64,000 bases of DNA from Styela clava (lineage: Eukaryota; Chordata; Ascidiacea; Stolidobranchia; Styelidae), in assembly GCF_964204865.1 (NCBI RefSeq), contig NC_135263.1:14615426-14679425 (forward strand), in the 5' to 3' direction. Below the pieces are notes generated by a model. It saw only the letters and a list, made by a program, of their open reading frames with translations, was not told where the DNA came from and did no database searches. Made by a program: the position numbers and the translations under genes. Positions 24,160-36,202 of the stretch are shown in pieces; position 1 is the stretch's first letter; every line of letters starts with the position of its first letter.

Positions 24160-24625
24160 TCAACTGTTACCCCAGTTTGGGAGGTTTAGGGGGTGCTGTC
24201 ACTTACCCAAGGTGAGCGCCCGGGCTAGTGGACGGATGGAGATGCCTTAAAACTCCATTCTTTACTGAAACCTCTAGTAACAGTAAAGCCACGACCCATT
24301 CCTGACGTTGACTCGATTTCTAAAAATAATAATCTTGTGATAAGTTGACTAATTCAAGTACAATTTATTATTTATATATTTCTATTAATTAATGGGCTAT
24401 CAAAATTCACACCTCATTCATTGAGATTTTGGTGAAAAACTGACTGTGTCTAATACGGTTCACATTTACCTCTAATTTGCAATGCAAGGATTACAACGAT
24501 AATATGTAAGACATAAGAATAAAACATATAATACAAATTAAGTTTTCAAGTCCCAAATTTTTTCCAAAATTAATAAACTTAGTTAAACATACAACTTACA
24601 TCAGTGAAACAGGACTTCAAGCATA
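24160..24625 (-). repeat. Core module, copy 2 (inside inverted pair B1/B2)
   Basis: Collinear with 4235-4790 (see that entry for matching blocks). It is shorter by ~90 bp, mainly because the putative intron is shorter. It lies about 200 bp right of the + array, against ~570 bp for copy 1. Confidence 0.7.
24207..24319 (-). pseudogene. Exon-like block in core module, copy 2
   Basis: Minus-strand acceptor TTATTTTTAG and donor GTAAGTGACAG bound a 113-nt block that is open in one frame (QRQEWVVALLLLEVSVKNG, then LRHLHPSTSPGAHLG). The upstream donor ACTGAT|GTAAGTTG is conserved at boundary ~24600, giving a 280-nt putative intron. Both splice signals survive in two clearly diverged copies. Gene of origin unknown. 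Confidence 0.4.
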
Positions 24626-25106
24626 ATGTGATGACAAGTAATGCTTCTGCATATTGGCGAAATAACAAGCTTCATGAAAAATATCCTTCCTTAAAAAAAC
24701 ATAGCATTTTTATTTTGTACTAACATAAATCTATCATAATAGTGAGGGTTGGTGCCTTCAAACTTCACTCATTATGTAGTCTCAACATTTTAAATACGAT
24801 TATGAGAGTGGTGAATTCTAAGTTTTAAAATCTTTGACAAGTAATCACAGAGGTGTAATCTATTGAAACTTTTCAGCCTATCTACCTCAAAGAATAAATG
24901 TACCACCAATTCTATGATGGGAAGAAGCAAACATTTCGAAAGTATAGATTTGGATAGTTATTCTCAAGCTATAGCAGTGAGTTGTTCGGGGAAGAGTACA
25001 TTTTGGCTGTTGAATAGAAATTCACTGAAGTTTATGAAATTATTTAAATGGATCATAAGTTGAATACGCAAAATCTCAACATTGTTATTGAATTTTGGGG
25101 TAAAAA
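24626..25106. other. Non-coding spacer in B core
   Basis: A 66-residue open frame at 24863-25063 has no recognisable domain. Nothing else stands out. Confidence 0.35.
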
Positions 25107-25114
25107 CATACGAT

Positions 25115-26999
25115 CTGGGGCACAGCCAGGATTTTTCAACGGGGGTTACAGTTAAATTAAATAAAAAATATTTAATTAGGAATAGTTATTAACCCTCTAC
25201 TAGACACACTAATTGTTACGTTCAAGACTTTTCTACAAATTTTTGCTCAATTTTCGTTGAAGTGAAAATCTCCGTTAGTTTGGCGTTTAAAATCGGCGAA
25301 TCAGTTGGAATATTTTGAGAATGAAAGGTAGTGCAATGTAAGCCCTAGGGTTAATCTCCAGGGTCTGGAAGAGTTAATAAACTAAAAAGTATACATTGTT
25401 CACAGCGAAATTCCACAGTTACGTGTAGCCCGCCTCTCTTTGCCTGGCGGTGTTTGGTGAATATTTTGCAAGTCCTATTTCAAACATGGACCATTAATCC
25501 GTAATCCGCGGATACCCGCATTTAGAAATAAAACCTTAAAAATCGCGAAAAATAAATTTTGGAGAGAACTATAACTCGCAGATGTCAGTAGCGTCATAAG
25601 TGTTTATATGTACAAAAACACGTTCGCATGTATCGTCGATCAAATTCATGAAATGTGAAACTAATACTTGGAATTTAATGTTAATGAAGTTGATTTTTTA
25701 TTGCCATTCATTGATTATTTACATGCGCCATGATGAGTGGCGGGCACAATCGTATTTTTTATATTGAGTTATTCGAATATTTTTAACAAACACCGAATAA
25801 TGAATATTGTCATTTTAAACAACACTAATTGGGATATAGGCCGCCGAAACGATGCTGTGACAATAATTTTTTTTTCTTTTTCGGATTTTACTAGATGGCT
25901 GAAAACTCCATAACAATGCTGCTTTTTTATTTCATAATTTTGTCATAATCGAAGGCTGCAGTAAATGTTGTCACCACGATCGTTTCGGAGGCTGACATTC
26001 CAATTAATGTTGTTAAACTATATCAAAGCACTTTATTATTCACTAGCAAACATTAATGATCGTAGTTTGGTTTTTATATTTCGGACAGAATTCTGAGTTC
26101 ACATCGTCGAAGATATTAAAGACAACTATTGAGGAGTGCATTTACAACACAAATTAATTTTATTGTGATTTTTATATTCTGTGTAAGATTTGCAACACAA
26201 TTTGTAAATAACGGTCCCAATTTTAGACCAACAATATTATTATTACTGACCCCGGGATGCGATATTTGTGAAGCGTATTGTTCACATTTCTATGCTTTTA
26301 ATTTTAGATCGTGTCCGTGTTACTTTCGTATTAAATAATAATCAATAAACGCAAATTGGTAATCTTTAGAATACTCAATGTTCAGTATTCACGTAACTCA
26401 GATTTGGGTTTGGGTTAAAACACTGATACTAAACACGTGAATAAATAGGCAATAATGACATTTCTACATGGTCAAAATAATATTTCTCCCCAATACCTCA
26501 AGAAATTTCCACAAAATACTATGTTCACTTGTCTTACTTATCTGTTTCGACGTTTCTAAATTTACAAAAACGGTGATGATGCGCTTTTTGCGAAAACGTT
26601 TCTACCTGTTAGTGATAGCCGTCGGTTAATTTTTACCCGTAACTCGTTGTAAATTAATGTTAATAAATCCTATGTTACTTTCCAATGCGCTGTAATAAAA
26701 GTGATTGAGTCGGGTAGAGAAAGTCCCATAAACGCGGCTAAATTCGTTTCATGGAGAGAAAGGAAAATACGCCTTCCGGAATTGCAATCAACAATTACAC
26801 ATTCTTATTTATCATTACCAGCGCCGAATAAAAAAAATAACATATCGTAGAGACGAAAAAGTCTGGCGATGATAATTGCGTTACACTGATGCACAGAATA
26901 ATATCGAAATTTCAAAACATCGAAATTTTTTCTCGAACGGGGGTGTTACGACTCATGATAGCCCCCCCCCCCCCCCTCCCCTCCCTGGCTGCGCCCCTG
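25115..26999. mobile_element. DNA transposon remnant with short TIRs, ~1.9 kb
   Basis: Left end CTGGGGCACAGCCAGGATTT; right end on the minus strand CAGGGGCGCAGCCAGG, then a G-run and ACACCCCCGTT, matching AACGGGGGT near the left end. Flanks CATACGAT (25107-25114) and CATTTGAT (27000-27007) agree at six of eight bases, consistent with an old hAT-type duplication. No transposase is recognisable inside, so it is non-autonomous or badly decayed. A related left end is at 20015. Confidence 0.6.
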
Positions 27000-28017
27000 C
27001 ATTTGATACATAATTGTCAAATATTTTGAAAATTGGTGATAACATATTCCAAGTTTGTGCATTAGTTTTCTTAGTTTACCATAAGAAAAGCTGCAGTAAG
27101 CCCTTAATTTACATTTCAGACAAATATAACAATCACTCACAATTGCCATACAAACTTCCCTAATTCTTTTTAAAGTATGCTATTGATATGCCTGACTTGA
27201 ATTTAGAGATGTACCGATACCACTTTTGTCTCCGATACCGATCCGATACCAACTAAAACGCCGATACCGATACACCGATATTACAAAAAGGCCGATATTG
27301 CCGATACCGATACTATGTAATATTTACCTGAATTAATTGTGATGTGTGGGGTAGACGCTTAAACAATGGTCTTTGAGTCGTATTCATAATACACATTATT
27401 TCAGATTGAAAAAGAGATATATCACATAATAAGAAATGGATGTTTAAAAAAAAGCAATTTACAAATATTTTATTTTGTGTTCAATCGTAATCGTGGCGGC
27501 AATAAATAACAGCCAACATAAGAGGATATCAATCTGCGACGACTATAGAAGTGCCTATGATACGCCGATGATGTTTTTTATTTTATTATTTGATAATATT
27601 TTACAATTACTATCGCATATTCTGAAACAGTCTAGGCGGCCACGTCAATAAATCTATAAAGAAATTGTGTAGTTAGACAAAATTAAAATTGATGAAATCA
27701 CAATATTTAATACTTGTGCAGGGGGATAATTGTGTCGGAATTTGGTTTAACGTCGTTCATTGTCGATAAATGACACTCGCGTTTGACCATAAAATATCAG
27801 AATTTATAGCCGTGCCAAAAAGTGCATGTACTGTAAAAAGAACCCCGATTCCACTGTATGATTTATAGCGCCTAGTTGATCTTTTTTCTGTGCCGTTTTG
27901 ATATATTTTTTCATAATTAATATGTAATATTAAAAATGTCAATATAAAAATTTGGCAGCGAATATAGTCAAATTAGTTGAGCTAGTTCGGCCAGTAAATC
28001 GTTAAAAAAGGTGATAT
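27000..28017. other. B core, right part, with a CCGATACCGATA repeat
   Basis: At 27204-27320 there is TAGAGATGTACCGATACC followed by many CCGATACCGAT words, resembling one end of a hAT-like MITE common in animals. No matching opposite end was found. The rest, up to the first B2 unit, is non-coding. Confidence 0.4.
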
Positions 28018-31000
28018 CTATTCCCGGCCTAGATTCTAAAATAAAAAAGGCTTAGGTTTTGATTGTGTGAAAAACTTCAGGTAAACCTCTTTAAAGTGAA
28101 ATAATCAAATCGAATGCCTCTTGGGCGGAAGGGTGTGCTGCTAGACTTTGAAATTTGGCTGAATCAGCTTTTTTCGCTATACGTAATTTTTCACTAATAG
28201 GCCTCGTCGCGTAAGTAGTTCATAACTATTTCGAGAATACCCTAGATTCTAAAAAAAACAAGGCTTAGGTTCGAACTGTGTGAAAAACTTCAGATAAACA
28301 CCTTTAATAATAAATAATCAAATCGGATGCCTCTTGGGCGGAAGGGTGTGCTGCTAGGCATTGAAATTTGGTTAAATCAGCTTTTTTCGCTATACGTAAT
28401 TTTTCAAAAATGGGCCATTTTCGCTTCGATAATACCCTAGATTCTAATAAAAACAAGGCTTAGGTTCGAGTTGTGTGAAAAACTTCAGATAAACCTCTTT
28501 AATAATAAACAATCAAATCGGATGCCTCTTGGGCGGAAGGGTGTGCTGCTAGGCTTTGAAATTTGGTTAAATCAGCTTTTTTCGCTATACGTAATTTTTT
28601 CAAAATGGGCCATTTTCGCTTCGATAATACCCTAGATTCTAATAAAAACAAGGCTTAGGTTCGAGTTGTGTGAAAAACTTCAGATAAACCTCTTTAATAA
28701 TAAATAATCAAATCGGATGCCTCTTGGGCGGAAGGGTGTGCTGCTAGGCTTTGAAATTTGGCTAAATCAGCTTTTTTCGCTATAAGTAATTTTTCCAAAT
28801 AAGGCCATTTTCGCTTCGATAATACCCTAGATTCTAATAAAAACAAGGCTTAGTTTCGAACTGTGTAAAAAACTTCAGATCAACATCTTTAATAATAAAT
28901 AATCAAATCGGATGCCTCTTGGGCGGAAGGGTGGCTGCTAGGCTTTGAAATTTGATTAAATCAGCTTTTTTCGCTATACGTAATTTTTCAAAAATGGGCC
29001 ATTTTCGCTTCGATAATACCCTAGATTCTAATAAAAACAAGGCTTAGGTTCGAGTTGTGTGAAAAACTTCAGATAAACCTCTTTAATAATAAACAATCAA
29101 ATCGGATGCCTCTTGGGCGGAAGGGTGTGCTGCTAGGCTTTGAAATTTGGTTAAATCAGCTTTTTTCGCTATACGTAATTTTTCCAAAATGGGCCATTTT
29201 CGCTTCGATAATACCCTAGATTCTAATAAAAACAAGGCTTAGGTTCGAGTTGTGTGAAAAACTTCAGATAAACCTCTTTAATAATAAATAATCAAATCGG
29301 ATGCCTCTTGGGCGGAAGGATGTGCTGCTAGGCTTTGAAATTTGGCTAAATCATCTTTTTTCGCTATAAGTAATTTTTCCAAATAAGGCCATTTTCGCTT
29401 CGATAATACCCTAGATTCTAATAAAAACAAGGCTTAGGTTCGAACTGTGTGAAAAACTTCAGATCAACATCTTTAATAATAAATAATCAAATCGGATGCC
29501 TCTTGGGCGGAAGGGTGTGCTGCTAGGCTTTGAAATTTGATTGAATCAGCTTTTTTCGCTATACGTAATTTTTCAAAAATGGGCCATTTTCGCTTCGATA
29601 ATACCCTAGATTCTAATAAAAACAAGGCTTAGGTTCGAACTGTGTGAAAAACTTCAGATAAACCTCTTTAATAATAAATAATCAAATCGGATGCCTCTTG
29701 GGCGGAAGGGTGTGCTGCTAGGCTTTGAAATTTGATTGAATCAGCTTTTTTCGCTATACGTAATTTTTCAAAAATGGGCCATTTTCGCTTCGATAATACC
29801 CTAGATTCTAATAAAAACAAGGCTTAGGTTCGAGTTGTGTGAAAAACTTCAGATAAACCTCTTTAATAATAAACAATCAAATCGGATGCCTCTTGGGCGG
29901 AAGGGTGTGCTGCTAGGCTTTGAAATTTGGTTAAATCAGCTTTTTTCGCTATACGTAATTTTTCCAAATAAGGCCATTTTCGCTTCGATAATACCCTAGA
30001 TTCTAATAAAAACAAGGCTTAGGTTCGAACTGTGTGAAAAACTTCAGATCAACATCTTTAATAATAAATAATCAAATCGGATGCCTCTTGGGCGGAAGGG
30101 TGTGCTGCTAGGCTTTGAAATTTGATTGAATCAGCTTTTTTCGCTATACGTAATTTTTTCAAAATGGGCCATTTTCGCTTCGATAATACCCTAGATTCTA
30201 ATAAAAACAAGGCTTAGGTTCGAGTTGTGTGAAAAACTTCAGATAAACCTCTTTAATAATAAACAATCAAATCGGATGCCTCTTGGGCGGAAGGGTGTGC
30301 TGCTAGGCTTTGAAATTTGGTTGAATCAGCTTTTTTCGCTATACGTAATTTTTCCAAAATGGGCCATTTTCGCTTCGATAATACCCTAGATTCTAATAAA
30401 AACAAGGCTTAGGTTCGAGTTGTGTGAAAAACTTCAGATAAACCTCTTTAATAATAAATAATCAAATCGGATGCTTCTTGGGCGGAAGGATGTGCTGCTA
30501 GGCTTTGAAATTTGGCTAAATCAGCTTTTTTGACTATAAGTAATTTTTCCAAATAAGGCCATTTTCGCTTCGATAATACCCTAGATTCTAATAAAAACAA
30601 GGCTTAGGTTCGAGTTGTGTGAAAAACTTCAGATAAACCTCTTTAATAATAAATAATCAAATCGGATGCCTCTTGGGCGGAAGGGTGTGCTGCTAGGCTT
30701 TGAAATTTGGTTAAATCAGATTTTTTCGCTATACGTAATTTTTCCAAAATGGGCCATTTTCGCTTCGATAATACCCTAGATTCTAATAAAAACAAGGCTT
30801 AGGTTCGAGTTGTGTGAAAAACTTCAGATAAACCTCTTTAATAATAAATAATCAAATCGGATGCCTCTTGGGCGGAAGGGTGTGCTGCTAGGCTTTGAAA
30901 TTTGGCTAAATCAGCTTTTTTCGCTATAAGTAATTTTTCCAAATAAGGCCATTTTCGCTTCGATAATACCCTAAATTCTAATAAAAACAAGGCTTAGGTT

Positions 31001-32345
31001 CAAGATGTGTGAAAAACTTCAGATAAACATCTTTAATAATAAATAATCAAATCGGATGCCTCTTGGGCGGAAGGGCGTGCTGCTAGGCTTTGAAATTTGG
31101 CTAAATCAGCTTTTTTCGCTATACGCAATTTTTCAAAAATAGGCCATTTTCGCTTCGATAATACCCTAGATTCTAATAAAAACAAGACTTAGGTTCGAGT
31201 TGTGTGAATAACTTCAGATAAACCTCTTCAATAATAAATAATCAAATCGGATGCCTCTTGGGCGGAAGGATGTGCTGCTAGGCTTTGAAATTTGGTTAAA
31301 TCAGCTTTTTTCGCTATACGTAATTTTTTCAAAATGGGCCATTTTCGCTTCGATAATACCCTAGATTCTAATAAAAACAAGGCTTAGGTTCGAGTTGTGT
31401 GAAAAACTTCAGATAAACCTCTTTAATAATAAATAATCAAATCGGATGCCTCTTGGGCGGAAGGGTGTGCTGCTAGGCTTTGAAATTTGGCTAAATCAGC
31501 TTTTTTCGCCATAAGTAATTTTTCCAAATAAGGCCATTTTCGCTTCGATAATACCCTAGATTCTAATAAAAACAAGGCTTAGGTTCGAACTGTGTAAAAA
31601 ACTTCAGATCAACATCTTTAATAATAAATAATCAAATCGGATGCCTCTTGGGCGGAAGGGTGTGCTGCTAGGCTTTGAAATTTGGCTAAATCAGCTTTTT
31701 TCGCTATAAGTAATTTTTCCAAATAAGGCCATTTTCGCTTCGATAATACCCTAGATTCTAATAAAAACAAGGCTTAGGTTCAAGATGTGTGAAAAACTTC
31801 AGATCAACATCTTTAATAATAAATAATCAAATCGGATGCCTCTTGGGCGGAAGGGTGTGCTGCTAGGCTTTGAAATTTGGCTAAATCAGCTTTTTTCGCT
31901 ATAAGTAATTTTTCCAAATAAGGCCATTTTCGCTTCGATAATACCCTAGATTCTAATAAAAACAAGGCTTAGGTTCAAGATGTGTGAAAAACTTCAGATA
32001 AACATCTTTAATAATAAATAATCAAATCGGATGCCTCTTGGGCGGAAGGGCGTGCTGCTAGGCTTTGAAATTTGGCTAAATCAGCTTTTTTCGCTATACG
32101 CAATTTTTCAAAAATAGGCCATTTTCGCTTCGATAATACCCTAGATTCTAATAAAAACAAGACTTAGGTTCGAGTTGTGTGAATAACTTCAGATAAACCT
32201 CTTCAATAATAAATAATCAAATCGGATGCCTCTTGGGCGGAAGGATGTGCTGCTAGGCTTTGAAATTTGACTAAATCAGCTTTTTTAGCTATAGGTAATT
32301 TTCCGAATAAGGACGTTTTTTAGCTATGAGAATACCCTAGGTTTT
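28018..32345 (-). repeat. Satellite B array B2 (195-bp unit, inverted relative to B1)
   Basis: About 22 copies of the B1 unit in reverse complement (GGATGCCTCTTGGGCGGAAG, GATAATACCCTAGATTCTAA, TCAGCTTTTTTCGCTATA). Spacing is 195 bp apart from single-base indels. Rare variants mark higher-order structure: the TAAACAATCAAAT variant recurs at intervals of 3, 4 and 2 units. A five-unit (975-bp) block with several private changes is present twice near the right end. First and last units are diverged. B1 and B2 face each other across a 4.0-kb core. Confidence 0.95.
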
Positions 32346-32760
32346 AAAATTTGGAAGGCTTATGTTCTCCTATGGGGGTACGCTGACTCCCCATTTTTTA
32401 AACTCGTCATCCATCTCCTTAGTTTTGTTTACTGTACAACTTGACTTGATTTAGGAATTGCTCATCTGCTATTTCGAAGGAAGTTAAATAAAATTCGTGT
32501 CATTTTTATTGTTTTTTCATTGTTTATCATGTAATTTATTGTTATTTTTTGCTTTGTAGATGTTAATTTATCGTAAATGATTAGTATCTTCCCATTGATC
32601 GTATTCTAAATTCGTTTTTCTACATTTTTTCGGATGTAGATTATGACACTCCTTCATTTCTGCTGCCAATATTCACCTTTCCGCTTCGCCGCACACAAAG
32701 GTCAAATTGCTACTAGCTTCACAGTGGTGGTTTCCGTGTGGCACCTGTTAACCAAAGCCC
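32346..32760 (+). repeat. Satellite right flank, copy 3 (after B2)
   Basis: The last ~100 bases carry the same signature as after A2 and A3: TTCGCC.GCACACAAAGGTCA, then GCTACTAGCTTCACAGTGGT (32709-32728) and TTTCCGTGTG. The sequence from the last B2 unit to ~32640 is AT-rich and only weakly similar, so homology is clear at the terminus only. The palindrome right arm is degenerate here (GGCACCTG). Confidence 0.6.
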
Positions 32761-33274
32761 ATATATACCAGTAACCATATATAAGCCCATACCGGTATAT
32801 GCTGTTAACAGGACACCGGTACGAAATGTAGTTCTTTTCAAAACCTACGAACATTCAGGATACAGAATGTACTTTTTTTCTTAAATAACAATGGGCTTTT
32901 ACAATTTGTATCTATATCAGGATGTTGATGAGTGAAATGAATCATCTATTCATTGTTAATTTCCATGCGACAGTGCAGTTAGCTCGTATCCTTGATAAAT
33001 TCCTTTGCGTTCCGGTACCAGGGTATCGTACCAGGTTACGGTGGTATCGTACCGCAGCTCGTAAACTTGTCAATTTCCTTTGTGATTAGCTGCTTAGCTC
33101 GTGTTATTTCGATAACTGTCATCGTACCGTATGTATTATGTGTGACATGATGTACCGTACCCTATTGAGTTACCGGTTTAGTGAACGTGCTCCGTGAATC
33201 CTATCCTTTTGCAGTATTGGGCCTGCTGGTACATGAGACCTGCCGTAGTTAAATACTCAGAAAGAGATGGATCC
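32761..33274. other. Spacer with short inverted and KpnI-like repeats
   Basis: CCTGTTAAC (from ~32746) and GTTAACAGG (~32803) form a small inverted repeat. GGTACC and GTATCGTACC words repeat at 33014-33060. No gene. Confidence 0.35.
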
Positions 33275-33282
33275 CATCCGAC

Positions 33283-34236
33283 CAGGGTTGCCATATTGGC
33301 TTTTTTAACGCCAAGTTTGCCATTTTTGGCTTTTTTCAACCGCGTTTGGCGTCAGAATTTCCGTTTGGCTTTTTGGCTTTTTTCGAGTCTATTCTAGTGT
33401 CTATTATTAAAATCATATGAAATACAATATTTAGTGTGTAACAACTGAACAATAATAGCCTATTACCTGTACTTAGCTACTTAACATTAGGATTTCCTGG
33501 AGCATCGATTTCCTTGTTTGTTACATTAACTCTTAACCATACCCAATAGGAAATAAGTGCAGTTTCTGCAGCTGCTCAGACAGATGTTCAAGCCTGGGTA
33601 TAAACATTGCCTCGTTTTTATAGTTTTGCGTGTTATTTGTCAGTTTACGTTCTGTTTCCAAAAAATAGTTGTATAACTCAATTTTCATTATGCCTGATAT
33701 GGTTTATGTGAGCTTTCAGCTTTAGTTTAATTCTGCAATTGCAGTAACGATGTGATTAACTACGCTAAAATTACTGAATTAGATATCAGTGGTCCACCTG
33801 TGAGCGGCAGGGGGTTAGATAATTTTTTAATAAAATTGATGGTTTATAAATTTTAAAAGTGAAAAAATTTTCAGTAGTAAAGTACGATATGGGAAGAATT
33901 TTTTAAGATGTAGCACAAGTTTAGGTAGAAACATATTGTAGGTATATTACATACTGACAGACTGAAGCGGCACCCTGTATTGTATATATTGAATGGTAAA
34001 ATAATGCTGCCCGCTTGATATTTATTTTACTTTTTACAGTTCTATAGGAACTTTACTTTCTATTTGTGTGCCTCACTGAATGAACTGATGGCTACTACAT
34101 CATCATCAGTACGTTGCCGAGGGCCTAAAATCTGACAAATCATGGGGCTTTTGTACTTAGTAAAATTGTTGGCTTTTTCTGAATTTTTTTATGTCTTGAT
34201 TTGGCTTTTTTTGATCGCTGGGGTCTGGCAACCCTG
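33283..34236. mobile_element. hAT-like non-autonomous element, 954 bp
   Basis: Both ends read CAGGGTTGCCA inward, followed by TTGGCTTTTTT-type subterminal repeats. Perfect 8-bp target duplication CATCCGAC at 33275-33282 and 34237-34244. No transposase frame inside. Confidence 0.92.
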
Positions 34237-34439
34237 CATCCGACCTCTAACAGGGAATCGGATATGCCAGGTTGTCAAAAAAGTCCAGTAAAAACACCAC
34301 TGTCACGCCAGCCAAATATCGAATTTATATTCCCGAATTACATATTATAGTGTTTCGCGTCAATGGGTGGATTTTTTATTTAGATGCTGATTTTGAAATA
34401 AAGTTATATTATAATAAAAAATAAGAAAGATAGAATATT

Positions 34440-35040
34440 TGAAGTCTTACATTCAAACATTATGAGGTTTGAATATTGGCAATTTTGTAAACATATGTCA
34501 TTAAGAATTAAGATAATCGAATTATTTCGAGTTTTATGGAATCGGGGGCAAGAATTTAGATATGCCATTGGGTGGAGAACTATTATAAAAACTTATTCTA
34601 ATAAAAACAATTGTGTGACAACCAACAGGTTTTCGATATTTTGGGGTTCGAAAATGTATAATTAAGCTGAAATTAATTTTTTTTTAAAAAAATCCAATTA
34701 TATCGAATCTTTCCGATCTCTGGGAAAACATTTGAATATACCATTGTTTAGAGAACTGATACAAGAACATATAACAACAAAAAATGTTGGTGCTTACCAG
34801 CGATTTTTCGAACTTTTTTGGGTTCGAATATTGGGAATTGTGCAAAAATTGAAAATTTTGGTAAGATAACCGATTATTTTTAACTTTTCCGGTCCCGGGG
34901 GAGGGGAGGATATGAATTTACCAATGAATAGAGGACTAATATGAGAACTCGACTGCTTTCCTGCGATTTTTCGAACTATTTTGGGTTCAAATATTGGGAA
35001 TTGTAAAAAAGTTGAAAATTCACTAAATAATTGAACAATT
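34440..35040 (+). repeat. Satellite C array C1 (diverged, + orientation)
   Basis: Three to four diverged units sharing TTTTGGGTTCGAATATTGGGA, CGATTTTTCGAAC, TTTCCGGTCCCGGGGG and a TTTACCAATGAATAGAGGAC-type block. Reverse-complement units form C2 at 39425-40200. Spacing is irregular at ~150-200 bp. Confidence 0.7.
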
Positions 35041-35465
35041 GTTTTTTTTAGTTTCTAATACACCGATATTAAACGTCTAATATATTCAAAATGGGTATCG
35101 AAGAGAATAAGATAGGAAAATACATTTACACCCCCTCGTGGATTATTTTCGAAATTTCGAAAAATTTCTGTTTTGGATGGGCGATTATCGGAAAACCCGC
35201 TATGTTAGGTATTATATATGGCCAGTTCAAAACGTACTGCTACTATTCTGCCATGATGACATCGAATCTATAAGGTTTCTTCTTTTCCCCCAATATGATG
35301 TTATGCTGGCTTCAAAATAACAAAATAATCTACGAGATGGCCTAAAAAAATATTTTTACCTATTTTATCCTCCCCGATACCCGTTTTAAATGTATTAGAC
35401 GTTTGATATCGGTGTATTACAAACTAAAAAAGATAATTGTTGAATTGTTTAGTAAATTTAGTAGA
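35022..35465. mobile_element. Long-TIR palindromic element in C core
   Basis: TAATACACCGATATTAAACG... (35058 on) and, on the minus strand from 35430, TAATACACCGATATCAAACG... match over at least 54 bp, ending GGGTATCG on both arms (35046-35100 and 35375-35430). Weaker symmetry continues outward, to about 35022 and 35465. Part of the interior (ATATGGCCAGTTCAAAACGT...CCAATATG) is repeated at 35515-35650. No target duplication could be fixed because symmetry extends into the flanks. Confidence 0.7.
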
Positions 35466-36194
35466 AATTCGAAGCTAATTTTAACTATCATTAACATATA
35501 TTTTTCCTCAAATTACCAAAAAATACACTATGTTTGGTATTATATATGGCCAGTTCAAAACGTGCTGATACTATTCTGTCATAATGAATTTGAACCTATA
35601 AGCTATCTTTTTTTCTCCCAATATGTCGTTAGGCTGGCTTTATTCATATTTTCGAGAAATACCTACCCCAAATCGAGTCATTATTTAAATTGATACAGCT
35701 AGGAATTTGAAATTGGGACTGTTACAGTTGTTTTAGCGTGTTAATATATTTTAAAAAGATGAATAGTGTGATGACTAATTGTTTTACTTTAATTGCTATT
35801 GGTAAATCACCCAAAATATACACTTCCTAGCACAAAATGATTGGGAACATTTGTTTTTACGTGTAGGAATTTTCTGCGATTCTGTCAGCTCCAATTTCCT
35901 GATTTTCTGCTAACTTCACAGAGGTGTTTTTAATTTTGTTAATTTAGGCTTGCTTAAGATATTTAGGGAAGTTTTGTAGTTTAGGATTATTTAATAATTG
36001 GAATTTAGGTTCTGATTGGGTTGTATATTTGAGGCTAATTATACTATTTTATTGTTTTTGTGTCTTGTAGCTAAATTTAAGTACTGTTGTTGGGCTGGAG
36101 ACACCAACATATTGTAACCACCATACTCACGTATACACTACCGTGGACACACCGTTCATACACACATCATAGAGAGAATATTCACTGTGTTACA
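35466..36194. other. Duplicated interior fragment and spacer
   Basis: 35515-35650 repeats the interior of the long-TIR element (TATATATGGCCAGTTCAAAA, CTCCCAATATG). The remainder to 36194 has no recognised feature. Confidence 0.5.
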
Positions 36195-36202
36195 CTGCCA
36201 TC

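Noticed and set aside
26946..27149. Minus-strand frame starting near a poly-G run
   Set aside because: It crosses the terminus of the 25115-26999 transposon remnant; low complexity and no domain.
20836..32345. CRISPR-like or other spacer-repeat array
   Set aside because: Units are contiguous and near identical over their whole 195 bp with no variable spacers, and the DNA is eukaryotic.
1..32345. Calling the satellites centromeric
   Set aside because: Unit length and higher-order structure would fit, but inverted pairs around cores, shared element flanks and nearby genes do not. No centromere protein box was recognised; chromatin data would be needed.
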